This document shows positions 11,886 to 22,754 of a DNA stretch of 64,000 nucleotides, piece by piece. This stretch comes from Rhinopithecus roxellana (taxonomy: Eukaryota; Chordata; Mammalia; Primates; Cercopithecidae): positions 59,405,386 to 59,469,385 of the forward strand of contig NC_044562.1 of NCBI RefSeq assembly GCF_007565055.1, read 5' to 3'. The translations under genes were made by a program, and so were the position numbers. A model generated the notes under the pieces. That model ran no database searches. It had not been told where the DNA came from and saw only the letters and a list, made by a program, of their open reading frames with translations. The first letter of the stretch is position 1, and every line of letters starts with the position of its first letter.

Positions 11886-12756
11886 AAACACACATGGGAA
11901 AATGATAGTGGATAAAACATGAATAGATTCTTTTCTTCAAAAGTTTCAGAAACAGTAATCGTCTAATGATACGAGTAACTGAAGAACTTGACTGTCTTTT
12001 GATGTGTTTGCTGCCTTTTTTCATCTTTCTGTGTTGGCTTGTGTTTGCTTGGGAGCGTATGTCTCTCTGCTCTTACTGTTTGGAAACAGAGGGATTGGAG
12101 TGAGGAGGCCTTTCTTCCGATGGGCATGCCGCGTGCATTTCCTGGGAGCTGCCCTGGACTCCAGCCCCAGCATCCTGAACCCTGCGGCTCTGGGCTCGCC
12201 TTGGCCCTGACCCCCGTGCAGTCCTCCACCTGCTGCCCTCAACTCTGCTGTCAGCATGACTTGAGTTGCTTTCATTTCTCTTAATTATATATTTCTGGCT
12301 TGTTGGAGGGTTTCCTTACTGCTGGTGAGCCCAGCAGTGTGACAGAAGGTGTGTTTTATGCAGAACCTGGGGTTTCCACAGCACAAGAGCCTGTAAGGTG
12401 ACTTGTCTGCCACCTCCCCAGAAACGGAAGTTTCTAGTACTTCAAAAGCCCAACCTTTAGGCAACTGTGTCTCAGCCCCTTTACCCTGCTGCGCTTCCTC
12501 CCCCGCCAGCTGGAATGACAGGTTCCACAGTGGAGACACGTGCTGGCAGCCGGCGCTGCTTCTCTGCCTCCACGAGCACCTAGCGACGTCCCAGCCTCGG
12601 TGGAACCCCTTGCTGTCAGGCTTCTCCTTCCTTACCCAGGAAGTGCAGGATGCAGGGAAGAGCACCGGCTCAGGGTTCTGGCTGCACCGCACAGCTGTGA
12701 ACATGGAGCCCGGCCACGTGTTCTCCACTGCCAGCGGGGCTCCGTCCCCTGACACC
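11886..12756. other. HDAC4: Unique intronic sequence
   Basis: No recognisable gene, transposon or tandem repeat was found. Confidence 0.4.
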
Positions 12757-12998
12757 CCAGCGTGGCTGTGTTCCTCCTTAGCATGGCTCCGTCCCCCTCC
12801 AGCGTGGCTCCGTCCCCCTCCAGCGTAGCTCTGCCTCCCTCTGTGGGGTCTGTCCCCTCACACCCCCAGTGTGACTCTGTCCCCCTCCAGCATGGCTCTG
12901 TCCCCTTCTAGCGTAGCTCTGCCTCCCTCTGTGGGGCTCCATCCCCTCACACCCCCAGCGTGGCTCTGTCCCCCTCCAGTGTGGCTCTGTGCTCATCC
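12757..12998. repeat. Minisatellite, 21/22-bp units in an 88-bp higher-order repeat
   Basis: Units of the form AGCGTGGCTCTGTCCCCCTCC recur about eleven times with drift. The block starting AGCGTAGCTCTGCCTCCCT occurs at 12822 and again at 12910, an 88-base period of four sub-units. The antisense open frame across it is repeat-derived. Confidence 0.9.
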
Positions 12999-15900
12999 AG
13001 CTGCCTGCTTTCTTGCTGTGTAATGCTGTCTCTGTACCATCTGCAGTATTTGAACTTTGAACTTTGAACCTGGCCTTCCAGGTTGCCATGAAGGTAGCTT
13101 GTCTAGGTGTGGGGGTGGGATGTGTTTTACTTGATGGCTTGGTAGACTGATGGATGCATTTAGACAAATCACCCCTGGGCTTCCTTCATGCTTTTGATCC
13201 CATCTCTCCTTCATCCTGAATATTCTCTCATTTTCCTGATGTCTCTGACTTCCTTTCTGAGCCTCTAAATATACTCTAGTTACTTACATTAAGAAACACA
13301 ATAAAACAAAACTTTCCCGATCCTGGGTCTCCCCAGTCTGCAGCCCAGGCTCTCCTCAGCTTCCTGTGGGAGAGCTGCTTGTGTGTTTATTTTTGAACCA
13401 GGACACAGGTCTCCAGGACACTGGAGAGTGGAAGGGCCTCTGGCTCTGGGGCGTGGGCACTCGCCGTCCGGTGCCTTTGCCCCCTGCAGATCCTCAAGGC
13501 CCCGACTCCCACCCAGTCCCTACTGTGGTGGCCTGCTCTGTGTGTGCTGGGACCATCTTCATGCAGGTGCATCTTGCCTTTCACCTGCCTCTGCCTCTCT
13601 TGGCACCGGATGCCCAGGGGCACCTGATGGGCTTTCATGCATGTCACCTAGCATGTGTGGAAGCTGCTCCCAGGATCACCCCTGACCACGAGGGCCAGGG
13701 GCCAGTGGAGGCGTCCCTGCACCCATTCCTCAGGGAGGCAGCTCTGCGACGCTCCCTAAGACCCTGCGGAGGGTCCCTGTGATGGAACATGCTGTTGGCC
13801 ATCACTGGGTCAGCATGGTGGCTTGGCACTGCCCCTGTGCATTGGCTCACTGTGCCCATTCTTTGGCCTGCTCCCTCTGTCCCTCACCCAGTGGCCCAAA
13901 CCACATTTGTCAGAAGCACAGCCAGTCCTTCTGTTGGTGTCCTCGGCTCCTCTGTGCTCAGCTCTCTGAAGCTGGGCTCAGGACCCGCACTCTCCTGGTG
14001 GGCAGTCCTGCTTCAGACACCTCTTGGGTTCCTCTCAGTGTGTCTGTGGCCTGTGATGGGCAGCAGGTGAGTAGTGTCACATGGAGGCCGCGGCATGGAC
14101 TTCACAGTTTTCAAAGGCCCTGGGGTGCAGACGCAGGAACTGTGACTGGCTGGGGGCCCCTGCTCCAGTGCCCGCGGCGCCTTTGGGGCCTCACTGCCGC
14201 AGATCCAGAGGCAGCACTACTGCCCCAGCATGGTTGGAACTGCTCCCTGCTTCTCCCCAGCACTGCATGGCCCCTCTGGTCAGCCCAGGCATTCAAGCCA
14301 GAAGCTAGCAAATGTATTTTGCTTTTCTCTTCCTAACTCCCAGCAGCCTGCCCATCATCCCTTTGTGACAGTGCTTCCTCCAAAATGCCGTCAAGGCCGC
14401 CTGATCCTCTACCAACTCCAAGACCGCCTGTGGTGGCCAGCACTGCTGCTACCGCTTGCAGAAGTGGGTTGCCAAACACAGCCATTATGAAAATGAAATG
14501 AGCTAAACTTACAACTAAATAAGTCACATTAAAACAAATGCAATCAGTGCTTACAACTGTGCCTTCCTGATTTCTTTACTGCAGGGCTCTCTTATTGGCT
14601 AGCAAGGCTTTTGTGTTCTTATGATGGAAACGCCCAGGTGTGGTGAGGCCCCTTCCAGCCTCTGCCGGCAGTGATGTCCCAGGCCTCTCATGGTGGCCAG
14701 CCCGACACTCGCTGCAGCCTGGTCGGCACTGATCCTGCTCATGGCGGGTGGTAGCCATGAAACCAGGCTGTCTACTCTTTGAGGAGCCCCACAGCTCCTG
14801 TGCCTCAGGCCCACACCCCGGCCACTTCTGTTGCCTGGAGACCCTTCCTCCGGATCTCAGGGGCCCAGCATCATTCAGAGTTTTCTAGCTTCAGCCTCAG
14901 TTCCTCAGAGAGGCCTTTCCAGCCAGCGCAACTCGCCAGCGCCTGCCCTCATGGTCCTCTGCGGGCCAGACCAGCGGTGCCCTCTTGTAGAGCGCACGCT
15001 TCCACTGACTGTCGAGCTCTCTCTGTGCCCTCGGCCTCAGCACTGCACCTGCACACGTGGCTGACTGTGGGTGAGCGAATCCTAGAACATCACGTTTTGT
15101 TTGTAGAGTGGTGTGTAACATTGTAGAGTGGTGGACATGGTGTATACACGTGTGTGCATAGGGACAAGACTTGGACGACTTTTGCCGTCACCTGTTAACA
15201 GTGGACAGTTCCAGGATGTTGCATCACGTCTTTGTTGTGCCTGGTGTCTTCCTCATGCAGGAGAGAGGCCCCTGAGCCTCCTGGCAGAGGCCACAAGGCA
15301 CCTGCTCCCCGGGGCCTTGTTTTCCTCACCCTTTTTAAGTTGCTTGAAGGCTTCATCATTTGGGACCAGGTGGAGGCACGCAATGCCCGGGTCACCTGCC
15401 TGCCTTCTGTGCCCCTGGCTGGCCCGTCAGAGGGAGCAGTGGGCACGGCTGAGTCATGCCGACTCAGAATGTTTCATACATTCTGGCTTCCCAGAATTTC
15501 TCGGGAGTACGAGGTGCTCGCACCTCAGCTTTGCCCCCACTCTCGTGTTGCTGGCATCATTACAAACAAGAGAATATAAGGTAGAAATTTCCAGATGCCT
15601 TTTTTTTTTTCTCTTTGACCAACATGTTTTCAGGGTTGATGCCACAAGAACCAGCTCGTGTCTCAAGTGGCATATTTTGGCAGCATGGCCAGGTTCTTAG
15701 CTGATGACCTGGAGTCCCAGGGCGCTAGGAAACTCAGGCACTTTGGGGTTGGGGGGCGGCGTCCTCTTCCGCGGAAGTGGAGGGGATGAGATGCTCCCGA
15801 GAGGTGGGATCCGCACTTCCTGGGGACCAGTTACTGATCCTAGAATTCCGAGAGGGAAACATCAGACGGGCCGCTCACGGTTTGTGGCCTTGTTGGCAGC

Positions 15901-16261
15901 ACTGGGGAAGGGCCCTGGGGAAGGCATGGAGAAGCCCAGCGAGAGTCGGCCATTCATCCTGAGGGCGCGATTTCCACCCAGACCTTGTGGTGAGGGTAGG
16001 GGACACTCCTCACTCAGTTGCCTCCATCTCATGCCTCCTGCGGGCCTGGCGTGGTGTGGCTGGTTCTCGTCCCCGGGTCCCCTCCTCTCGGGAGGCCTTC
16101 ATTTATGGGAGGCACGGTGGGGGCTGTGGGAGATTTCCGGCTTCTGCTGCTGCTGGAGCTGTCCCAGCTCGCTCCACCCTGGGCTGCTCCGACCCCTGCC
16201 CTTCTGCTCCCCACCCCCACAGCGTCCTCTCCAGGGAGAGGTTTTCTTCCGGGACAGTGGA
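12999..16261. other. HDAC4: Mostly unique intronic sequence
   Basis: An L2 sense fragment is visible at about 14845-14935 (CCTCAGAGAGGCCTTTCCAG). A poly-T run lies at 15600-15611. No gene was recognised; the open frames here have no homology I can identify. Confidence 0.45.
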
Positions 16262-16445
16262 GAGAGGACAGACTCAGAGGCAGCGAGACAGGTCTGAACC
16301 CCAGCTTTTCTGCCTAGATATTGGGAGCATTACTTAGTTTCTTCCAACCTTGATTTTCTCATCTGTGAGATGGACGTAGTAGAACTACCTCATGAGTTTT
16401 TTATAAGGCTGAGCAGATCAAGTGTGAATTTAGTGCTTGGTGCCA
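16262..16445 (+). repeat. MIR SINE, sense
   Basis: The block TGATTTTCTCATCTGTGAGA followed by TGGACGTAGTAGAACTACCT and TTATAAGGCTGAGCAGAT is the central and 3' MIR consensus. It is preceded by a decayed 5' half. Confidence 0.8.
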
Positions 16446-16784
16446 GTTTGTTCATGGATCCCTCTAATGAGTCATTTATTCAGTCACTGTTTTTGGCTTA
16501 GAAACGTGAGCATCTCCTGGTCAGGCACAGACCTCAGGCTTTGCCTTCTAGCAGCCCAGAGTCTCCTGGGAGAAACAGCAAATCAGGGACTTTGCTTTTG
16601 CAAGCAAAAGCTATTATGAAATTTGAGTTTGCAGATGCCCTGGAATCAAGAGGGGAGCTCTCTGGCCTGCGGGCCTTGCTGCCCCATTACCTCCAGCCCC
16701 TTTCCCCTCCGGGGGCCGGGTGTGGCCCCACAGCAGCTCCACTTTTGTTTCTTTCTGGTTTTTCAGTCCTCCCGGCAGCATAGC

Positions 16785-16916
16785 TTTTTTGTTTGTTTGT
16801 TTGTTTGTTTGGAAGAGATGGGGTCTGACGCTATTGCCCAGGCTGGCCTCGAGCTCTTGGGCTCCAGGCGTCCTCCTGAGTAGCTGGACTGCAGGTCCAC
16901 ACCACTGCGCCCGGCT
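16785..16916 (-). mobile_element. Alu monomer (FLAM/FRAM-like), antisense
   Basis: A GTTT-repeat tail complement is followed by GATGGGGTCTGACGCTATTG, CCCAGGCTGG, and a CGCCCGGCT end. Only one Alu arm is present, about 130 bp, so this is a free monomer or an ancient truncated Alu. Confidence 0.8.
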
Positions 16917-17092
16917 TCTGGAGTGTGGTCTTCCTGGCCCCAACGGTCCTCGTGTTTAAAGAGGAAGAGAGCTGCACTGATGGGCAGGAAAGCCATTTCT
17001 TGAGGGAAGGTCCAGAGCCGCCTTAGAAGGTGAATTAAAGCAAACCACAGCCTCCGGCCACTTACTTTGACTGATATGTGGTACAAAACATG

Positions 17093-17384
17093 TTTTTTGT
17101 TTTTATTGAGACAGTCTCCCTCTGTCACCCAGGCTGGAGTGCGGTGGCATGATCTCGGCTCACTGCTGCCTCTGTCTCCTGAGCTCAAGCGATCCTTCCG
17201 CTGCAGCCTCCTGAGGAGCTGGGACTACAGTTGTTCATCACCATGCCCAGCTAATTTTTGTCTTTTAGTGGAGGTGGTCTTGCCATGTTGGCCAAGCTGG
17301 TCTCGAACTCTTGGGCTCAAGCAGTCTGCCTGCCTCGGCCTCTCAGAATGCTGAGATTATAGGCGTGAGCCACTGTCCTGGCCC
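17093..17384 (-). mobile_element. AluJ-type element, antisense, with target-site duplication
   Basis: A full dimeric Alu in reverse complement runs from GAGACAGTCTCCCTCTGTCA to AGGCGTGAGCCACTGTCCTG. The right arm has AluJ-like bases (TCTTGCCATGTTGGCC, GGGCTCAAGCAGTC). Flanking 13-base direct repeats, AAAACATGTTTTT at 17085-17097 and AAAATATGTTTTT at 17385-17397, differ by one base and mark the insertion site. Confidence 0.92.
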
Positions 17385-17437
17385 AAAATATGTTTTTATA
17401 TTTAAAAATTTTCCTTTTCTTTACAAATTAGAATTGT

Positions 17438-17439
<2 letters not shown>

Positions 17440-17478
<39 letters not shown>
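17440..17478. repeat. Poly-T run, 39 bases
   Basis: An uninterrupted run of 39 T starts 55 bases beyond the AluJ body and is not part of it. It could be the antisense poly-A tail of a separate retrocopy lying to its right, but no target-site duplication was found. Confidence 0.95.
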
Positions 17479-17482
<4 letters not shown>

Positions 17483-17738
17483 CAGAGCAAATGCTTTCTG
17501 TGGCCTTGTAGAAAATACTGGTTGGCGGGCATCTCTTCTTGGAAGACTCCCACTGGAGTGGTCCTCAGAGTGAAGTCACCCCCACCCCGGCTTGATGCTC
17601 TATTGCCAGTCTGTTTTTCTTTCTTTTTTTCTCTAATGTCTGTGGTGGGGTAATTTGAAAACTCAACCCTCCAGCCAATGGTGAGCACCTGTTCACTTCT
17701 CAGACTCCCTGGGCCTCCAGGTGGTATCCACCAGCGGG

Positions 17739-17907
17739 GAGCCGAGTGTGCGGCTGGAGTGTGTGGCTGCGGTGTGTGGTTGGAGTGTGTGGCTGGGGCC
17801 TGCTTAGCAGAGACGGAGAGCCGAGTGTGTGGCTAGAGTGTGTGGCTGGGGCGTGTGGCTGGGGTGTGTGGCTGGGGTGTGTGGCTGGGGCCTGCTGAGC
17901 GGAGAGT
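17739..17907. repeat. Minisatellite of GTGTGTGGCTGGG units in two blocks
   Basis: Units of 12-13 bases (GTGTGTGGCTGGG and variants) repeat about eleven times. Two larger blocks both begin GAGCCGAGTGTG and end GGGGCCTGCT, at 17739-17806 and 17819-17898. The second block has expanded by two units. Confidence 0.9.
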
Positions 17908-18611
17908 ATTCTCAGTTGTTTGTTTCCGGCAGATCTGAGAACCTGAGTAGTAGGAACTGCTTTAGGCCTGGGTCCTGCTGGCCCGGATGGAGTTGCTGTA
18001 GAATGCAGGTGTTTTCTGTGTGAGTTGCTTAGTGCTGTTGGGAGCTCTGGAAGTGTCTTTCCAAAGCAGACATTATCAAGCCAGGGCCCTGGTGGCTGCA
18101 CCAGGCTGGGTGGCTGTGTTGGCCTGTTAGGCAGCTAGAACTGGCCTCAGTGGTTCCGGGGGTGCATACAGTACGAGTGGGCACATGGCTGGTGAGCTTG
18201 CAGAAGTGCCCCGAGACCCAGGTCCCCGCTCGGGAGTACAGAACGTGTGATGATCAGCGACGGGCCGCAGCGGCGTGACTCGCACCAGCGGCGCAGGGAC
18301 CATAAACATATTCCTTCCTGCTGGCAGCCCATCCTCCCAGGGTGGTGGCCCAGGGCCTGTCCACCTGGGTCGGTCTGTACTTCTGGGCTTCCCTGTCCTT
18401 TCTCCAGCTTCCCCTCCAGTACTGAGCTTGGTGCTCCTCCTTCTCTCCCTACCTCTCACCCCTGTGCCTCCGGAAAGGCCTTACTAGACAGACCGGGGAC
18501 AAGAGGGAATCTGCTGTTTCTGGAGGCCGTCAGAAGCTGAGCTCGCTGGACTCGGCTCTGGAAGCGTGGTTGTCCTCCGAATACGTGTTTTCTTCTTTTA
18601 CTGATCCTTCT
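17908..18611. other. HDAC4: Unique, locally CpG-rich intronic sequence
   Basis: No gene or transposon was recognised. A CpG-dense patch lies at 18211-18302 and is treated as a finding. Confidence 0.4.
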
Positions 18612-18700
18612 GCTAAGCTTGAGACCCCACTATACCAGGTGCTGGGTACACCACGGTGAGCGCGACCCAGTCCCTGCTTTCAAGAATGGTTAAGAGAATT
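18612..18700 (-). repeat. L2 LINE 3' end fragment, antisense
   Basis: ACCAGGTGCTGGGTACACCA and CCCAGTCCCTGCTTTCAAGA match the reverse complement of the L2 3' end. The copy is decayed. Confidence 0.6.
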
Positions 18701-19040
18701 GCAGAATATTAGTGCCATGCAGAGTCCCAGGCGCCACCAGCAGGGGCAAATGCAGGCCTGGGAGGGCGCGGCGGTGGAAGGGGGCTACACAGAGCAGGGG
18801 AGGCTCCGCAGCTGACTCGTGAATGGTGTTCCCCAAGGGCTGGAGGCGTGTGTGTTAGGGGCTCAGGGTTGGGGAATTTTGTGGCACGGTGACAGTGTTG
18901 CAAAAAGAATGAACTGGTACACAGACCTGATCACTTGGTGGCTTCACCCTAGAACGTGTTGTCAGGCCCCCTGGCCTCTCTCTGCCCTCCGGCCTCCCCT
19001 GGCTCTGCTGCTCTGCTGGTCTCTGCAGCCGGCCTTTGGG

Positions 19041-20335
19041 CAGTGGGCAGTGTCTGGGAGTGGCCTGTGTCCAGGCAGTGGCAGTGTCCGGGGAGTGAGC
19101 AGTGTCTGTGGAGTGGCCGGTGTCCAGGCAGTGAGCAGTGTCCAGGGAGCGGGCAGTGTCCAGGGAGCGGGCAGTGTCCAAGCAGCAGGCAGTGTCCAGA
19201 TAGTAGGCAGTGTCCAGGGTGTGGCCTGTGTCCAGGCAGTGGCAGTGTCCGGGGAGTGAGCAGTGTCTGTGGAGTGGCCGGTGTCCAGGCAGTGAGCAGT
19301 GTCCAGGGAGCGGGCAGTGTCCAGGGAGCAGGCAGTGTCCAAGCAGCAGGCAGTGTCCAGATAGTAGGCAGTGTCCAGGGAGTGGCCTGTATCTGGGCAG
19401 CAGTCAGTGTCCATCCAGGCAGCAGGCAGTGTTTAGGCAGCAGGCAGTGTCCAGCCAGTGGGCAGTGTCTAGGGGGTGGCCTGTGCCTGGGCAACAATCA
19501 GTGTCCAGGCAGTGGGCAGTGTCCAGGTAACGGGCAGTGTTCAGGCAGCAGTGTCCAGGCAGCAGGCAGTGTCCAGACAGCAGGCAGTGTCCAGGCAGCG
19601 GGCAGTGTCCAGACAGCAGGCAGTGTCCAGGCAGCGGGCAGTGTCCAGGCAGCAGTGTCCAGACAGCGGGCAGTGTTCAGGCAGTGGGCAGTGTCCAGGC
19701 AGTGGGCAGTGTTCAGGCAGTAGGCAGTGTCTGGGCAGCGAGCAGTGTCCATCCAGGCAGCATCCAGACAGCGGGCAGTATCCAGGCAGCGGGCAGTATC
19801 CAGGCAGCGGACAGTATCTGGGTAGCGTGCAGTGTCCAGGCAGCGAGGAGTGGCCATCTAGGCAGTGAACAGTATCCAGGCAGTGGGCAGTGTCCAGGCA
19901 GTGGGCATTATCTGGGCAGCAGGCAGTATCTGAGGAGCGGGCAGTGTCCATCCAGGCAGCGGGCAGTATCCAGGCAGTGGGCAGTGTCCGGGCAGCGAGT
20001 AATGTCCATCCAGGCAGCAAGTGGTGTCCAGGCAGCAGGCAGTGTCCAGGCAGCGGGTAGTATCCAGGCAGGGGGCAGTGTCCAGGCAGCGGGCAGTGTT
20101 CAGGCAGCAGGCAGTGTCTGAGGAGCGGGCAGTGTCCAGGCATCGGGCATTGTCCAGGTACCGGGCAGTGTCCAGGAATTGGACAGTATCTGGGCAACGG
20201 GCAGTGTCCTGGCAGCGAGCAGTGTCCGGGCAGCAGGCAGTGTCCATCCAGGCAGTGGGCAGTGTCTGAGGGACGGGCAGTGTCCAGGCAGCGGCCTGTG
20301 TCTGGAGAGCAGATGGTGTCTGGGGCGTACTGGTG
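19041..20335. repeat. Large minisatellite, 18-bp unit, about 70 copies
   Basis: The unit CAGTGTCCAGGCAGCGGG and variants (GCAGG, GTGGG, TATCTGG, CATCCAG insertions) repeat for about 1.3 kb. Eighteen is divisible by three, so reading frames stay open on both strands and give Gln/Ser/Gly-rich or Leu-Asp-Thr-Ala-rich frames with no coding meaning. At the left end two 161-bp blocks, 19061-19221 and 19222-19382, are nearly identical. Confidence 0.97.
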
Positions 20336-22503
20336 TCTCAGCTGCAGCTGGAGGGACTTAGGTCCCCATGACTTGTGAAGCCATTTCAGGAACAGCACTG
20401 ATGACCACGTGGACCACTCTCTGGCCTACTTGGGAGGTCCATCAGGGCTGCTGTGAAGGCAGCACAGACCATACATGCAGAACCCGGGTGCCTGTCCCAC
20501 TCCTGCCCCTGTCCTGCGGCCCAGGGTCCAGACACATGGAGCTGGAGGCAGAGGGGCTGCTGAGCTGGCTAGACAGATCTCTCTGTTGACGGGACCACGA
20601 CTTGACACCTTCTCCCCTCGACACCTCCAAGGCATACTTGCCAAGGGTCCGCACCCGTTCTGTGGTTCAGGGGCCTCTCCCTGCCTCTGGGAGGCTGGTG
20701 CAGCCGCTCTAACTGGTCTGCCATCTGCAGGTTCTCTGCGTTGCCACCAGAGTGACCTTGCTGGTGTTGGGGTCGGTGTCTGCCGTGAGTCAGCTCCCTG
20801 CACAGTCCTCCCTGGCAGTGGAGGAACACTGGTTCTTTGCATGGCCCCAGGGCGGTCCCAGCCTCTGTCCCCGGCCTGCGCTGGCTCGGAGCATGCCGGC
20901 CATCTGCTTGGGCGGAGCCTGTCCACCACCGCCTGGTGCCTTCCCGCCCGTCCTTTTAAGGCCTCTCCTCCTCTGGGAAGCTTTCCCAGATGAGGCAGGC
21001 GATGGAGAAGCTGCGTCTTCCCTGCCACCATACCCTCAGGGTGGCACTTGGCACCGTGAGGAGCTGTCTGGGGCTCCTCTGGGTGTTTACCCCCGCCGTG
21101 AGCTCCTGGAAGGCAGGGGTCCTGGCATTCCATCTTGCCTCCTCGCGTCATGGGTGTGCCTGGCAGCCTGAGGGGCGGGGAGTGGGACCAGGCACTGCAG
21201 AGGCCCCCAGCCTGGATCTGAGGCTGGAGCTGGAGTCACAGGGCGGCAGTGCCGAACGCAGGCATGCCACTGGCACACACCCAGGCCGTGCAGACAGGGG
21301 CAGTGGCCGCTGTTCTTCCACGCATGTCGCCCTCGTGGCAGCCCTGTGCTGCTGCCTGTGGTAGGGTTAGGGTCTGCTGTCGCTCCTTGGGCCATGACAT
21401 CGCCACTACCATGACATTCGCGGAGCTCCGTGGGCATCCATGGGAGCGTCCGGACCAGCAGCGCCTCCGGTACACAAGGCTGTTTCTTGGTGAATCAGCA
21501 AGTCTGGGCTCCTGCCATTTCTGGGTGAGCCCTGTGCTTGGACAGTTATGAATCATTTGCTTGCCTCTTGATTTGCGTCAATCAAACCACATGTGAAGAA
21601 AGCGGCAGTGAGCAGCGCTCTGCCGGCAGCCTGGCTCCAGCGCGGGGTGGCTTGCCAGGGACAGCCTCAGGAGGCCAGCCTGCGCGGCCTGGTGGTGTGG
21701 GCTGCGGGCCTGGGGTGGCCTCAGCCCGAGGGGCTTCCGGCCGGCCCCCGCCCTTTCTTCCCCCGATCCCCGTCAGCCGCGGGAGATGGGTGAGATGGTA
21801 ATGATAGCCTGGTGTGTGCTGGCTTCCTACGTGTAATCCTGTGGCCAGGGGCACATATTCGCAGCTCTGGGAATGTTTACGGTTGGAAGCTCATCCGCTG
21901 ATCTGTTCTTCCCTGTCACACAAAATCACTCCAGGACAGGGCTCCTTGCAAAGATTCCTTGTAAGAAAGGCTTAATTAAAAAGGGATGTCACCGTGCCCC
22001 TCCCCTCCTTCAAACCAAGAGGGGCAGCAGGAGGGGAGTGGCCCAGGTTCGGAAGGACAGCCGTGAGGAGCTTGGGCACCAGGCCAGGCCTAGGGAAGGT
22101 CCATCCACCTGGGACTTCTGAGCTTTTTCTTTTCTGGAACAGCTTTGGGGATGAGCCTTGCCCCCCGTTGAGTCACTGTGACAGCTCTGCACTGTGCTGG
22201 GCTGAGAGAGCCTCGCCGTGGAGGGCCAGCTGGGAAACTAGGGCTCCCAGGGGACCCCTGCTTCAGTGGCTTGCTTTGCTTTGGTTATTTTCGAGGTAAG
22301 CAAATTAGGTTCTCGTTTTTACTGTAAAGGTTACTTTTATTGTTGAATTAGCTGTTGAATGGTAGCTGTTGTCCTGGTTTCCTGGTTAGTCATGGCTGTG
22401 GCTTGTGCCTTAGAGACCAGCAGCACCCTGGCTCATTCCCATCTCTTGGTGGGGTCCATACATGATATGCCCTTAAAACTGGGAGGGGATGCCAGGGTGC
22501 ACT
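20336..22503. other. HDAC4: Mostly unique intronic sequence
   Basis: It contains an L2 copy (listed separately) and a CpG-dense patch at 21599-21788. No gene was recognised. Confidence 0.4.
20930..21165 (+). repeat. L2 LINE fragment, sense
   Basis: The run CTCCTCTGGGAAGCTTTCCC, then GTGAGCTCCTGGAAGGCAGG and GTCCTGGCATTCCATCTTGC, follows the order of the L2 3' region ('gaagccttccctgacc', 'gtaagctccttgagggcaggga'). Confidence 0.7.
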
Positions 22504-22573
22504 GGGTTTGTGCTGCCTTTTGGTAATGATCAGAGGTGGGGTTTGTGCTGCCTTCTGGTAATGATCAGAAGTG
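22504..22573. repeat. Tandem duplication, 35-bp unit, two copies
   Basis: The 35-base segment starting GGGTTTGTGCTGCCTTTTGG at 22504 recurs at 22539 with very few changes (CCTTTTGG versus CCTTCTGG, GAGGTG versus GAAGTG). Confidence 0.95.
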
Positions 22574-22754
22574 TGTTTAGATGTGCCTGATCCAGGGAAT
22601 CGTGGAAACTTAGTGGCCATGGGGTCCTCTGGCTCTGAAATTGCTCGCTGAACGGGCTGGGAGAGTGTAACCTGCCATAAGTGTGAGCCCAGGTTTATGT
22701 TTGCAACAAATAATAAACAGCAAAACAGAACAGCGTGACACTCCTGTCCAAATC

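Noticed and set aside
18725..18745. CTCF-like motif CCACCAGCAGGGGC
   Set aside because: It is one G short of the core consensus, and the call would need binding data.
18956..20398. Several long open frames on both strands (up to 285 codons)
   Set aside because: They are translations of the 18-bp minisatellite; a unit divisible by three keeps frames open without selection.
21362..21373. Interstitial telomere-like sequence (TAGGGTTAGGG)
   Set aside because: Only about two units are present, which is expected by chance in 64 kb.
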